64,000 bases of DNA, from NCBI GenBank assembly GCA_965230415.1, contig CBDDKZ010000005.1, positions 124,001 through 188,000 on the forward strand, given 5' to 3'. The DNA is from CBDDKZ01 sp965230415. Lineage in GTDB: Bacteria; Bacteroidota; Bacteroidia; Cytophagales; JAAEPT01. The notes under the pieces were generated by a model. The model saw only the letters and a list, made by a program, of their open reading frames with translations. It had not been told where the DNA came from and did no database searches. Numbering within the stretch: the stretch's first letter is position 1; every line of letters starts with the position of its first letter. Positions 44,671 to 54,687 of this stretch are shown piece by piece. The position numbers were made by a program, and so were the translations under genes.

Positions 44671-44849
44671 GATCTCCTTCCTTTTGGTTTGTATTGCCTG
44701 ATTTTCCATCGCCAGTAATAGCGTGTATGTGCGACAACAATGCCATCGCGCTTGTGACCGGTCGATCTTTCAATGTCTTCCCATGCCTCCTGCGAGGTGG
44801 CAAAGCGCCTTTTGGATCGCTTCAGCCAGATTCCGGTGTTGCTACTCAT
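44667..44849 (-). CDS. Basic mini-protein, 60 residues
   Basis: The frame starts at an ATG that overlaps the preceding stop by 4 bp. Rich in Lys, Arg and Trp (GIWLKRSKRRFATSQEAWED, HTRYYWRWKIRQYK), suggesting nucleic-acid binding. Very short; accepted because both ends are coupled with neighbours. Confidence 0.5.
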   Translation of the reverse strand: MSSNTGIWLKRSKRRFATSQEAWEDIERSTGHKRDGIVVAHTRYYWRWKIRQYKPKGRRS

Positions 44850-45121
44850 GGCTTTGTCAGGTTTTCAGGTGGCAACATGGCTTCAATCAGGCTTTCATCA
44901 GGCACCTGAATGCTCTCCCAGAGCATCGGGTCCGCATCAACGCCTTTCATCAGTCTCCTTACTTCGGCAACAGTCAGGCTGGGCAATCGCAGGTAGACCA
45001 CGATCTCTGGCAACCGGTCACGGTCAGGGATCATAACAAAGGATTTTCTTTCTGCGACGGGTAATTCCCGAAGAAACAGGAACAGGTCGCGCTTACACGA
45101 GGCTCGAAATTGAATCGTCAT
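44846..45121 (-). CDS. Small soluble protein, 91 residues
   Basis: The ATG at 45121 lies inside the end of the upstream gene (29-bp overlap). The product has a helical end with LPSLTVAEVRRLMKGVDADP. The same frame is open upstream to 45223, across an A8 run (45131-45138, plus-strand T8) that it shares with the upstream gene. Function unknown. Confidence 0.5.
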   Translation of the reverse strand: MTIQFRASCKRDLFLFLRELPVAERKSFVMIPDRDRLPEIVVYLRLPSLTVAEVRRLMKGVDADPMLWESIQVPDESLIEAMLPPENLTKP

Positions 45122-45326
45122 TGTAGTGCGTTTTTTTTGAAAACTCTTTTTTGTTAAACTTTTCATTCTTGAAGCGACGTTGCAGGTCTTCTTCGGTTTT
45201 CTGTAACATTTCTTCCATTGCATTTCTGTTTTTCTGCCATTTACTGTTTGCCGCTACTTTCCACCCTTCCAGTGTGTCCATAAGGGCATAGTAAGAGTCG
45301 TTTGCTTCAATAGGAGTGGTGCTCAT
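45093..45326 (-). CDS. Charged helical protein, 77 residues
   Basis: ATG at 45326 begins 1 bp after the upstream stop; a TTG start at 45365 is possible. The sequence is helical, with a central coil (NAMEEMLQKTEEDLQRRF) and a basic stretch before an A8 run. It overlaps the downstream gene by 29 bp. Function unknown. Confidence 0.5.
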   Translation of the reverse strand: MSTTPIEANDSYYALMDTLEGWKVAANSKWQKNRNAMEEMLQKTEEDLQRRFKNEKFNKKEFSKKTHYNDDSISSLV

Positions 45327-45327
45327 G

Positions 45328-45615
45328 TCAGGCAGGTGTTTTACCGGAAGGAAGAGGTCCGTCAATGTGATGAATCAGTTGTTGCATGCGCTTCCTGCGA
45401 ACGGCTTGCTCGATCTGGTGTTCTGCGATCAGTTCAAGGCTGGCATCGTAGATAGCCAGAGCATTCTTTCCACGCAGGGAGGCTGACCTGAAAAAGCGGG
45501 AGATGGTCGAGGGCGACAGTCGTGTACGCTGGCCCAGAAGTTTCAGGTAGTTCGGAGGCAAGGCTGCTTTTAGCGCTCGAAGGTCCGAAGGGTCAAACAA
45601 GGGGATCTCTTCCAT
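45328..45615 (-). CDS. HTH protein, 95 residues
   Basis: Residues about 25-50 form a short helix-turn-helix (LGQRTRLSPSTISRFFRS), followed by a long helix (AIYDASLELIAEHQIEQAVRR). It is the first gene of the leftward small-gene block, directly downstream of the divergent control region, a typical position for a Cro-like early regulator. Confidence 0.65.
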   Translation of the reverse strand: MEEIPLFDPSDLRALKAALPPNYLKLLGQRTRLSPSTISRFFRSASLRGKNALAIYDASLELIAEHQIEQAVRRKRMQQLIHHIDGPLPSGKTPA

Positions 45616-46073
45616 GTGTTATTGGTAGTTTCTTTTGTTACATTTTCATCCGGCCTGTTAAAAACTCTCAGTGGCTCTTTCGGATTTAATTAAATGATTA
45701 AAAACACTGATAGGATTCTAAATAAACCCATAAAGGATACAATTGTATGAAATAAGACACAAATAAGCTATTTATTAATGTATTATTTCAATATTTTTTT
45801 TGACTATAAATTGACCGACCTTTGACCACTTTGCTAAAAAATATGCATGGGTAGCAAAAGAGATTTCACTATTAAAAAGTGCCAATAATTGATTCAGGGG
45901 GATTATTTTGTAAAACTGAAGAAATATAACGGATGAAGGAACCACAACTTTTCCGGTCATTTCGTTGTCAGTTTACTATTTTTTCTACTATTTTGAAGAG
46001 AGAAAATGTACAAATAAGCCTCTTGCTTCATCTGAAAGAATTGAATTTTTGATGGAATTGGCTTACGAACCTT
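45616..46073. promoter_or_regulatory. Divergent control region (458 bp)
   Basis: This AT-rich gap separates the leftward small-gene block from the rightward repressor gene. It contains a perfect 12-bp palindrome ATACAATTGTAT (45737-45748) and a 9-bp direct repeat TACTATTTT (45974-45982 and 45986-45994) close to the repressor gene. A possible frame of 61 codons on the minus strand at 45775-45960 has no start context or domain and is not called. The layout resembles the operator region of a lysogeny switch. Confidence 0.5.
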
Positions 46074-46703
46074 ATGAGTGAAGCGCATTCCCCAAACGAA
46101 GAAACCAACGAACGCAACCTGATGGATCTGCGCTTTCTCAAAGCGGTGGATCAACTCATTGAGGATGGTTTCGCAAAAAATGACAAGGCACTGGCATTGA
46201 AGATAGGAACCTACGCTTCTTTGATTTCAAAAATCAGAAATGAAGGTCGAAGTATATCGCTTGCCCAACTGCATGCGGCTGTACAAACATTTAACCTGAA
46301 CGGTAATTTTTTTCTCCGCTTCGAAGATCGACTCTATATGCCCAATCATTCGCCAGACCGGGAAGGGGCAGTAGCGTTTGGTGATGTTGTTGCATCAGGA
46401 ACAGGAAACTCGGTGATTCAGGGCCATAACTATGGTACCATTCATGCAGATTTTGAACAGATTGCCGAGAACATATACAATCAACAGAATGTTCCGCCGG
46501 AGCTGGAGAATAACGTCAATCGACTCATGGCCCTGACGAAGGGTATAAAAAAAATGAATGCCGATTTTGAAACCGAAAACGGGGAGTTGAAAAAGCGCAT
46601 TGAACACCTTCAAGGTGCTTTGGAGAGTAGTAAAACCGAAACTTCAAAGGTGAAGGATCAACTTATCAACCTACTCATCGAGGAGCGAAAAGGATCAAAC
46701 TAG
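46074..46703 (+). CDS. Phage-type repressor with coiled C-terminus
   Basis: The protein has 209 residues. Residues about 20-75 form a helix-turn-helix domain (KALALKIGTYASLISKIRNE, SISLAQLHAAVQTFN). The middle has an unusual glycine/valine stretch (AVAFGDVVASGTGNSVIQG). The C-terminal 60 residues are a charged coiled coil (LKKRIEHLQGALESSKTETS), suited to multimerisation. This is the layout of Bacteroidota phage CI-like repressors. It is read away from the 45615 HTH gene across the divergent control region. Confidence 0.7.
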   Translation: MSEAHSPNEETNERNLMDLRFLKAVDQLIEDGFAKNDKALALKIGTYASLISKIRNEGRSISLAQLHAAVQTFNLNGNFFLRFEDRLYMPNHSPDREGAVAFGDVVASGTGNSVIQGHNYGTIHADFEQIAENIYNQQNVPPELENNVNRLMALTKGIKKMNADFETENGELKKRIEHLQGALESSKTETSKVKDQLINLLIEERKGSN

Positions 46704-46848
46704 GCATAGAAAAATATCTCTGCGCTTCTGTAATTGTACACTTTTCATCCCTTCCTTATCCTCATCATGAATAAAAATCTCATTTATTCACATGACGGTT
46801 TGTTAATTCAATCGCTTGAATGATTGATTATTATTTTTTCTGATCTAA

Positions 46849-46882
46849 AAACACATTTTTAGAAATGTGTTTTATATATTTG
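46849..46882 (+). promoter_or_regulatory. Palindromic operator overlapping a promoter
   Basis: Perfect 10-bp arms AAACACATTT (46849-46858) and AAATGTGTTT (46863-46872) with a TTAG spacer. The sequence TATATTTG at 46875-46882 fits the Bacteroidota -7 box TAnnTTTG and lies about 23 bp before the ATG at 46905. The operator therefore covers the -33 region; a clear -33 TTG is missing, so expression may depend on an activator or be weak. The 46074 repressor or the MerR-like product is a likely ligand. Confidence 0.72.
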
Positions 46883-46904
46883 TTTCACACAACTTACTGA
46901 ATGA

Positions 46905-47660
46905 ATGACGATTTCCGATTTTTTTAACGATCCTGTCCATAAAGAGGTAAGCTCCGCACTTAATGACGCTGTGCTTTCTAATAAGTTTACAGGCAATACT
47001 TCAAGTATGATGGGGGTATGGACAAAAAACGACCTGCTGGATGCAGATAATAGTGGAGCATCTTGGCGGCGATTTTCACTAATAGAAATCTATTGGATCG
47101 AACTGGTTAACAAACTACGGGAGCTGGGTTTTGGCTTTGACAAGATACGAGTGACCAAACAGGATATTCTCATGAAGGACGACAAGATTCCTACCACTTA
47201 TCCCTTTCTGGAGTATCATCTCATCACGGCAATCTTATACCGTCGGCCTTACTATGTGGTGATCTGTGAAGGTGGGCAGGCAAACATCGTAGGGTATGAC
47301 GCATATCAGCAATGGATACGAAGCAAGGAACTCCCCACCCTGCACCTCGTCATCTCCATGTCTCAACTTTATAACGAGCTGGTACAAAAGTGCCATGAAT
47401 TGGAAGATGATTTTGGTGAGGTCTACAACCTGTCAGAAAAGGAACTGGAAATACTGGCATTCATTAACCAGAATGAGTTTCATGCCATTCAGATAACCCG
47501 AAAAAATGGTGAAATCTCCCTTATTGAAGGTATCGAACGAGTGGATCGAAAAAAACGCATTGTGGACATTCTCAATCAGGGAGATTTTCAAAAACTGGAA
47601 ATCTTACAAGAGAATGGTAAGGTTGCAAAAATGTATCGTACAGCTAAAAAGAAGTTTTGA
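46905..47660 (+). CDS. MerR-like DNA-binding protein
   Basis: The protein has 251 residues. Residues about 38-85 (VWTKNDLLDADNSGASWRR, then SLIEIYWIELVNKLRELGF) follow the MerR-type winged helix plan with an RRF/RRFS turn. The C-terminal part is mixed alpha/beta (HAIQITRKNGEISLIEG) with a basic tail. It has its own palindromic promoter and is the first gene of the rightward integration operon. It may regulate the recombinase or serve as a directionality factor; both are inferences. Confidence 0.6.
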   Translation: MTISDFFNDPVHKEVSSALNDAVLSNKFTGNTSSMMGVWTKNDLLDADNSGASWRRFSLIEIYWIELVNKLRELGFGFDKIRVTKQDILMKDDKIPTTYPFLEYHLITAILYRRPYYVVICEGGQANIVGYDAYQQWIRSKELPTLHLVISMSQLYNELVQKCHELEDDFGEVYNLSEKELEILAFINQNEFHAIQITRKNGEISLIEGIERVDRKKRIVDILNQGDFQKLEILQENGKVAKMYRTAKKKF

Positions 47661-47926
47661 TTACAAATCTTATTGCTATGAAAGAAAATCAGGCAAGACT
47701 ATATACCGCAAACACACACTCTTATGTGAAGCCCTCCAGAGAGCGTGGCATGAATTTACAATGGACAACGATAGTGTACCAGAATATGATGAAATCAAAA
47801 TCAAACGATTTACAATTGATGAAGTAAGAGGATACAAAGGTCTGGAGGATCTTTCGGATGATGCTGCACAAGAAGTAAGCAACACCATCTACAATCTCAC
47901 ATTACTCAGTTTTAAAATTTGTCAAC

Positions 47927-49626
<1,700 letters not shown>

Positions 49627-49710
49627 ATATAGGGTCAATTCTCCGGTAAAACTCTCTGCGTTCATAAAGCGCAAAGACCAAATTTGGAAGTGTCTCCGTG
49701 AATTGGATTA

Positions 49711-49740
49711 CAAAAGTACGACATTTTTGAATAAAATCAA
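49711..49740 (-). promoter_or_regulatory. Promoter of the initiator tRNA gene
   Basis: On the minus strand TTG (plus 49738-49740) and TACTTTTG (plus 49711-49718) are separated by 19 bp, an exact fit to the Bacteroidota TTG / TAnnTTTG consensus. It lies about 85 bp upstream of the tRNA 5' end and overlaps the gap upstream of era. Confidence 0.8.
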
Positions 49741-49768
49741 TTAGTTTTGTAATTAAATTAATAATATA

Positions 49769-50659
49769 ATGACAATTTCTTCACATAGAGCGGGTTTCGT
49801 AAGCATAATAGGAAAACCCAACGTAGGAAAATCAACCCTAATGAATGTTCTGGTAGGAGAACATTTGTCAATCATCACTTCTAAGGCACAAACAACACGT
49901 CACAGAATCCGGGGCATCATCTCTGGTGAGGATTATCAAATTGTTTATTCTGATACTCCCGGAATTATTTCACCCAAGTACGGTTTACATGAAGCCATGA
50001 TGTCGGCCGTAAGCCATGCTATGTCTGATGCTGATATCGTATTGTTCATTACCGACATTTATGAGAAATACGATGAGCAAGACGTACTCGACATGCTCAA
50101 AAGAATACATGTACCTGTCATTTTAGTGATCAACAAAATTGATCAGGTGAAAACGCAGGAAGAAGTAGAAGAAAAAATGGCGTATTGGCAGCAATCCATC
50201 GAGCCCGCCGTCATTATCCCCATATCGGCGCTGGAAAAGTTTAACACGGAAAGTGTCTTTGAAGAGCTGCTGTCACGCCTGCCTCAACACCCTGCTTACT
50301 TTGGCAAGGATGAGCTCACTGATAAATCCGAGCGTTTCTTTGCATCAGAGATTATCCGTGAAAAAATCTTTCTGAACTTTAAAAAGGAAGTACCATATAG
50401 TACCGAAGTTGTAATTAGCGACTTCAAAGAGGAAAAAGCGATTATTAGAATACGGGCAGAAATTTATGTGGAGCGTGATTCACAAAAAGGAATCATTATC
50501 GGTAAAGCAGGTGCCGCACTAAAAAAAGTGGGTTCCGAAGCCCGTAAAGACCTCGAATCGTTCTTTAACAAGCAGGTTTTCCTCGAACAATATGTAAAAG
50601 TAGAAACAGATTGGCGCAAAAAAGACCGGCAGCTGAAGCGCTTCGGCTACGCCGAATAA
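49769..50659 (+). CDS. era: GTPase Era
   Basis: The protein has 296 residues. G domain motifs: GKPNVGKST (G1), DTPG (G3), NKID (G4), SALE (G5). The C-terminal KH domain has GKAGAALKKVG (GxxG loop). Era binds the 3' end of 16S rRNA and is needed for 30S ribosome assembly; an essential housekeeping gene. It is the first chromosomal gene after the tRNA. Confidence 0.97.
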   Translation: MTISSHRAGFVSIIGKPNVGKSTLMNVLVGEHLSIITSKAQTTRHRIRGIISGEDYQIVYSDTPGIISPKYGLHEAMMSAVSHAMSDADIVLFITDIYEKYDEQDVLDMLKRIHVPVILVINKIDQVKTQEEVEEKMAYWQQSIEPAVIIPISALEKFNTESVFEELLSRLPQHPAYFGKDELTDKSERFFASEIIREKIFLNFKKEVPYSTEVVISDFKEEKAIIRIRAEIYVERDSQKGIIIGKAGAALKKVGSEARKDLESFFNKQVFLEQYVKVETDWRKKDRQLKRFGYAE

Positions 50660-50690
50660 TTGGTCTTTGAACAATACATTCTTACCTTTG
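50660..50690 (+). promoter_or_regulatory. Promoter of der
   Basis: TTG (50660-50662) and TACCTTTG (50683-50690) separated by 20 bp fit the Bacteroidota consensus. It starts at the era stop and lies 31 bp before the der ATG. Confidence 0.75.
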
Positions 50691-50721
50691 CAAACATAAA
50701 TACCATTCTAAAAAACAATTC

Positions 50722-52029
50722 ATGCCAAATATTGTAGCTATTGTAGGAAGACCCAATGTGGGAAAATCGACTTTATTCAACAGACTGATCAGTCAGAAAA
50801 AAGCGATTATGGATGATGAAAGCGGCGTAACCAGGGACAGACACTACGGCTATACCGAATGGACCGGAAAACACTTTGTGGTGATTGACACCGGAGGTTA
50901 TGTTAAAAACTCTGACGATATATTTGAGGAGGCTATTCGCGACCAGGTGGAACTGGCCATTGAAGAAGCAAATGTAATCCTTTTTGTAGTAGATGTAGAT
51001 GCCGGTCTAACGGATTTGGATAAAGAGTTCGCACAGGTTTTGAGACGAACGGAAAAGCCCGTTTATATCGTTGCCAATAAATCTGACACCCCATTACACG
51101 GACACGGGAGTGCGGAGTTTTATGCCCTGGGCATCGATAATATCCACAGTGTATCTGCTGCCAACGGTTCCGGTACAGGGGATCTATTGGATGATGTCAT
51201 CACACATTTCCAGGAAGACGGCGAAGAAGACCCGGAAGAAAATATACCCAGAATAGCTATTCTGGGACGTCCGAATGTAGGAAAATCGTCTATGGTGAAT
51301 GCACTGCTGGGAAAAGAACGTAGTATCGTTACCGATTTAGCAGGTACCACCCGCGATTCTATTGATGCAAGGTATAATATGTTTGACAAAGAATTTATTT
51401 TGACAGACACTGCCGGCATTCGTAAAAAGAAGAAAGTAAAAGAAGATATCGAATTTTACTCGGTACTGAGGTCCATTCGTGCATTAGAACATGCAGACGT
51501 TTGTATGATTATGATCGACGCTACACTTGGCATAGAATCACAGGACTTAAATCTTGTTCAGCTAGCCCTAAAGAATAAAAAAGGGATCGTAGTGCTTGTT
51601 AATAAATGGGATTTGGTGGAGAAAGACACACATACCGCCAAAGAATTTGAGAAAGCAATCAAAGAAAAGTTGGCACCTAACCATTTCATCCCTGTTTTAT
51701 TCATCTCAGCCATAGAAAAACAGCGTATTTTCAAATCTGTTGAAAAGGCTATCGACATCTATGAAAACTACTCGAACAAAATCAGCACCTCTAAACTGAA
51801 TGAATTCTTACTTCCGGAGATCGAAAACTACCCTCCTCCTGCGATCAAGGGAAAGTACATAAAAATCAAATATATCACGCAACTACCAACACATTCACCT
51901 ACTTTTGCCTTCTTCTGCAATCACCCTCAATACATTAAAGCACCCTATGTGCGCTTCCTTGAAAACAAGCTCAGAACACATTTTAACTTCGAAGGAGTGC
52001 CCGTTAAACTAGTTTTTAGAAAAAAATAA
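50722..52029 (+). CDS. der: Ribosome assembly GTPase Der (EngA)
   Basis: The protein has 435 residues with two tandem G domains: GRPNVGKSTLF with DTGGYV and NKSDT in the first, and GRPNVGKSSMV with DTAGIRKKKK and NKWDL in the second. The C-terminal KH-like domain ends in KLVFRKK. Der acts in 50S ribosome assembly. Normal length for the family. Own promoter just upstream. Confidence 0.97.
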   Translation: MPNIVAIVGRPNVGKSTLFNRLISQKKAIMDDESGVTRDRHYGYTEWTGKHFVVIDTGGYVKNSDDIFEEAIRDQVELAIEEANVILFVVDVDAGLTDLDKEFAQVLRRTEKPVYIVANKSDTPLHGHGSAEFYALGIDNIHSVSAANGSGTGDLLDDVITHFQEDGEEDPEENIPRIAILGRPNVGKSSMVNALLGKERSIVTDLAGTTRDSIDARYNMFDKEFILTDTAGIRKKKKVKEDIEFYSVLRSIRALEHADVCMIMIDATLGIESQDLNLVQLALKNKKGIVVLVNKWDLVEKDTHTAKEFEKAIKEKLAPNHFIPVLFISAIEKQRIFKSVEKAIDIYENYSNKISTSKLNEFLLPEIENYPPPAIKGKYIKIKYITQLPTHSPTFAFFCNHPQYIKAPYVRFLENKLRTHFNFEGVPVKLVFRKK

Positions 52030-52036
52030 CAACAAT

Positions 52037-52068
52037 TTGTGGATAAATTGAAAATATATTTATATTTG
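52037..52068 (+). promoter_or_regulatory. Promoter of the lipoprotein gene at 52100
   Basis: TTG (52037-52039) and TATATTTG (52061-52068) with a 21-bp spacer fit the Bacteroidota consensus. The start codon follows 31 bp downstream. Confidence 0.72.
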
Positions 52069-52099
52069 TTTGTTGTTGAACTATAAAAAATTTTTACTC

Positions 52100-52372
52100 A
52101 TGAGAAAATTATTCGCATTATTACTTGTAGCTGGTACAGTTACATTGTTCTCTTGCGGCGGTGGTGCTGCTGAAGGTGAAGCTACTGATGCAACTGCAGA
52201 ACAAGCTGAAGGTGGTGCTGAGGCATCTACTGAAGCTGAAGGTGAAGCTGGTGCTGAAGAAGCTACTGAAGAAGAAGCTACGGAAGAGGCAACTGAAGAA
52301 GGTGCTACGGAAGAGGCAACTGAAGAAGGTGCTGAGCACGCTGAAGAAGCGCATAGCGAAGAAGCTCACTAA
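52100..52372 (+). CDS. Acidic repeat lipoprotein, 90 residues
   Basis: ATG at 52100 gives a lipoprotein signal (LLLVAGTVTLFSC, Cys19). The mature part consists of Ala, Glu, Thr and Gly in low-complexity repeats, with an exact 2 x 27-bp tandem at 52277-52330, and ends in histidine-containing text (EHAEEAHSEEAH). Promoter and terminator flank it as a single-gene unit. Function unknown; probably a surface or periplasmic spacer or metal-binding lipoprotein. Confidence 0.8.
   Translation: MRKLFALLLVAGTVTLFSCGGGAAEGEATDATAEQAEGGAEASTEAEGEAGAEEATEEEATEEATEEGATEEATEEGAEHAEEAHSEEAH
52277..52330. repeat. Tandem repeat, 2 x 27 bp
   Basis: Two exact 27-bp units (52277-52303 and 52304-52330) encode the same nine residues (ATEEATEEG) twice. 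Copy number of such repeats often varies between strains. Confidence 0.85.
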
Positions 52373-52396
52373 GAATTTCATTCTTAATGAATATAA

Positions 52397-52429
52397 GAGG
52401 GTGTTAGTAAGACTAACACTCTTTTTTTT
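52397..52429 (+). terminator. Rho-independent terminator
   Basis: Stem GAGGGTGTTAGT / ACTAACACTCTT with a 3-nt loop and a T8 run, 25 bp after the lipoprotein stop. It separates this gene from the sprT-like gene. Confidence 0.88.
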
Positions 52430-52436
52430 GTCTCCT

Positions 52437-53039
52437 ATGAATTTAGTTTCAATCCTCTCTAAGTACCTTCCTAAAAGCACGATAAACTATTGCGTAGCAT
52501 TATGGAATGAATATCCTTTTTCGTTTAAAGTAACACGATCGCGAGAATCCAAACTCGGAGACTATCGATTTGACAGAAGCACCGGGAGTCATATTATCAC
52601 CATAAACCATGACCTGAACCCCTACGCTTTTCTAATCACCTATTTACACGAAGTAGCCCACCGAATTGTTAAAGAAAAATACAATAACATAAGTGCGCCT
52701 CATGGTTCCGAATGGAAACATGAATTCCAACAACTACTCACTCATTCCTTGTCCTTAAACTGTTACCCGGACGAGTTGCTACCCGCGCTTTTACCTTACA
52801 TCGCCAACCCCAAAGCTTCATCGGCAGCAGATCACAAATTATACCTGTCCCTGAGAAAATACGATGACAAGCAGGTTACCACTCTTGCCGACATCAATAC
52901 CGGGGAACAATTTATTTTTAAGGGAAAGGTTTACACCAAAGGGAAATTACAACGAACACGTTGCATTTGTATCGAAATGACAACTAACAGAAAATACCTC
53001 ATACCACAAATCGCTGAGGTCCATTTAAAAAGAGATTAA
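52437..53039 (+). CDS. SprT-like zinc metallopeptidase domain protein
   Basis: The protein has 200 residues from ATG at 52437. HEVAH near residue 71 is the zinc-binding helix, followed after about 20 residues by HGSEWKHEFQ, the third-ligand region of SprT proteins. The C-terminal part (about 140-195) is a small beta domain with GEQFIFKGKVYTKG. Role not established. It ends in an overlap with the convergent murQ stop: TAA at 53037-53039 and the murQ stop at 53036-53038. Confidence 0.78.
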   Translation: MNLVSILSKYLPKSTINYCVALWNEYPFSFKVTRSRESKLGDYRFDRSTGSHIITINHDLNPYAFLITYLHEVAHRIVKEKYNNISAPHGSEWKHEFQQLLTHSLSLNCYPDELLPALLPYIANPKASSAADHKLYLSLRKYDDKQVTTLADINTGEQFIFKGKVYTKGKLQRTRCICIEMTTNRKYLIPQIAEVHLKRD

Positions 53040-53842
53040 CGCATCGTGTAGGCGTCTACAGCTTTGCGTACGCTACCGTATTTTTCAAGTAGGTCTTTGG
53101 CTTCTTTTTCCGAAACCCCAGCTTCTGACATGATCATTTTGACACCACGTTCTACTAACTTCTGGTTGCTTAGCTGCATATCTACCATTTTGTTTCCGCG
53201 CACTCTTCCTAATTGGATCATTAGCGAAGTGGAAAGCATGTTCAGCACTAACTTTTGTGCGGTACCTGCTTTCATACGAGTGCTTCCGGTAACAAACTCG
53301 GGGCCGACCAATACCTCTATAGGGAAGTCTGCTTCACCGGCCACTCTCGAACCGGGGTTACACACAATGGCACCGGTCACAATTTGATTTTCGCGGCAGG
53401 CCTTTAAGCCACCGGCTACATAGGGGGTCCTGCCGGAAGCGGCAATCCCGACAACGGTATCCAGGTGATTAATTTGATATTTCCCAAGGTCTTTCCAGGC
53501 CTGAGATTCATCATCTTCAGCAAATTCCACCGCCTTCCTGATGGCCCCATCTCCGCCTGCAATAATGCCGACTACGAGCCCATGATCCACTCCAAACGTT
53601 GGTGGACATTCGGACGCATCTACTATTCCCAGACGACCGCTGGTACCGGCACCGATATAAAAAAGGCGACCACCTGTTTTCATACGTGGCACAATGGCGT
53701 CTACCAATGCACCTATCTGTGGAATTACTTGCTCGACTGCCAACGGCACCGTTTGATCTTCTGCATTAATGGACTTCAACAAATCCGGAACAGACATCTC
53801 CTCCAGCTTGTCGTAATTTGAACTTGACTCGGTAATACTCAA
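53036..53842 (-). CDS. murQ: N-acetylmuramic acid 6-phosphate etherase
   Basis: The protein has 268 residues. A SIS fold with GRLFYIGAGTSGRLGIVDAS (about 57-76), FVTGSTRMKAGTAQKLVLNM (about 183-202) and the C-terminal helical CUE-like segment (MIMSEAGVSEKEAKDLLEKY). MurQ cleaves the lactyl ether of MurNAc-6-phosphate in peptidoglycan recycling. It is cotranscribed with the kinase gene upstream (2-bp gap). Confidence 0.96.
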   Translation of the reverse strand: MSITESSSNYDKLEEMSVPDLLKSINAEDQTVPLAVEQVIPQIGALVDAIVPRMKTGGRLFYIGAGTSGRLGIVDASECPPTFGVDHGLVVGIIAGGDGAIRKAVEFAEDDESQAWKDLGKYQINHLDTVVGIAASGRTPYVAGGLKACRENQIVTGAIVCNPGSRVAGEADFPIEVLVGPEFVTGSTRMKAGTAQKLVLNMLSTSLMIQLGRVRGNKMVDMQLSNQKLVERGVKMIMSEAGVSEKEAKDLLEKYGSVRKAVDAYTMR

Positions 53843-53844
53843 GG

Positions 53845-54687
53845 CTAAATTTTATTTTGATGGTACAGGCAGAGCTCATCAATGGGGCTCTTTATTACTT
53901 TCCCCATATTCAAACCGGCATCTTCAGTGACGCGCTTAAGAATTTCTTCAAAATTATGAGCTATTGCGCCGACAAAATTTGTTTTGACATCAGTATATTC
54001 CATATAGGACGTCACATGATTATCGATAAAATCATAGAAGCTTTCGTAAACAATGCCATGAATATACGGATGTGCAATATTATCACCCACAAATTGAGCA
54101 AAAGAAGCTAAATACCTATTTGGCAAGTATTTACTGTAAACATTATCTAAAATTTCGTCGATAGATAAATTATAAGATTCTTCAAACTTTTCGGAGATAC
54201 TTTTGGGAAGTTTATTATACAAAAAACCCTGAATCAGTTTTTTCCCTATGTATACACCACTTCCTTCGTCTCCCAGAATATAGCCCAGAGATGGGTTGTT
54301 CTGTAGTATCTCTTCTCCGTTATAATAGCAGCTATTAGATCCTGTTCCTAAAATACAGGCAATGCCTTTGTCGCGGCCACATAATGCACGTGCCGCCGCC
54401 AGCAAATCATGATTTACGTAAATATCGGCTTCAGGAAATACTTTACGGATGGCATTTTGTACGCGCTCTATTTTATCTTCATAATTGCAACCAGCTCCAT
54501 AAAAATAAACCTTCTCCGCCTGCGCGGCAAACTCATTCAGGCTACTGTTACGTAACAGACGGTCTATCTCTTCGGGACTCTGATGAAATGGATTTATCCC
54601 TTCGGTATTCACCTCTTTGAGAACCGACTTATAATCGATTAATCGCCAATCTGTTTTAGTAGAACCGCTATCTGCAACAACAATCAT
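53845..54687 (-). CDS. BadF/BadG-type ATPase, N-acetylglucosamine kinase-like
   Basis: The protein has 280 residues. Phosphate-1 motif VADSGSTKTDW at the N-terminus, GTGSNSCYYNG near residue 112, and GYILGDEGSGVYIG near 132 belong to the ASKHA sugar-kinase fold. In an operon with murQ it probably phosphorylates amino sugars released from peptidoglycan. It overlaps the cytochrome b5 gene by 4 bp. Confidence 0.88.
   Translation of the reverse strand: MIVVADSGSTKTDWRLIDYKSVLKEVNTEGINPFHQSPEEIDRLLRNSSLNEFAAQAEKVYFYGAGCNYEDKIERVQNAIRKVFPEADIYVNHDLLAAARALCGRDKGIACILGTGSNSCYYNGEEILQNNPSLGYILGDEGSGVYIGKKLIQGFLYNKLPKSISEKFEESYNLSIDEILDNVYSKYLPNRYLASFAQFVGDNIAHPYIHGIVYESFYDFIDNHVTSYMEYTDVKTNFVGAIAHNFEEILKRVTEDAGLNMGKVIKSPIDELCLYHQNKI

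Noticed and set aside
45775..45960. 61-codon frame on the minus strand in the divergent control region
   Set aside because: No start context, no domain, and it would cover the control region of the repressor.
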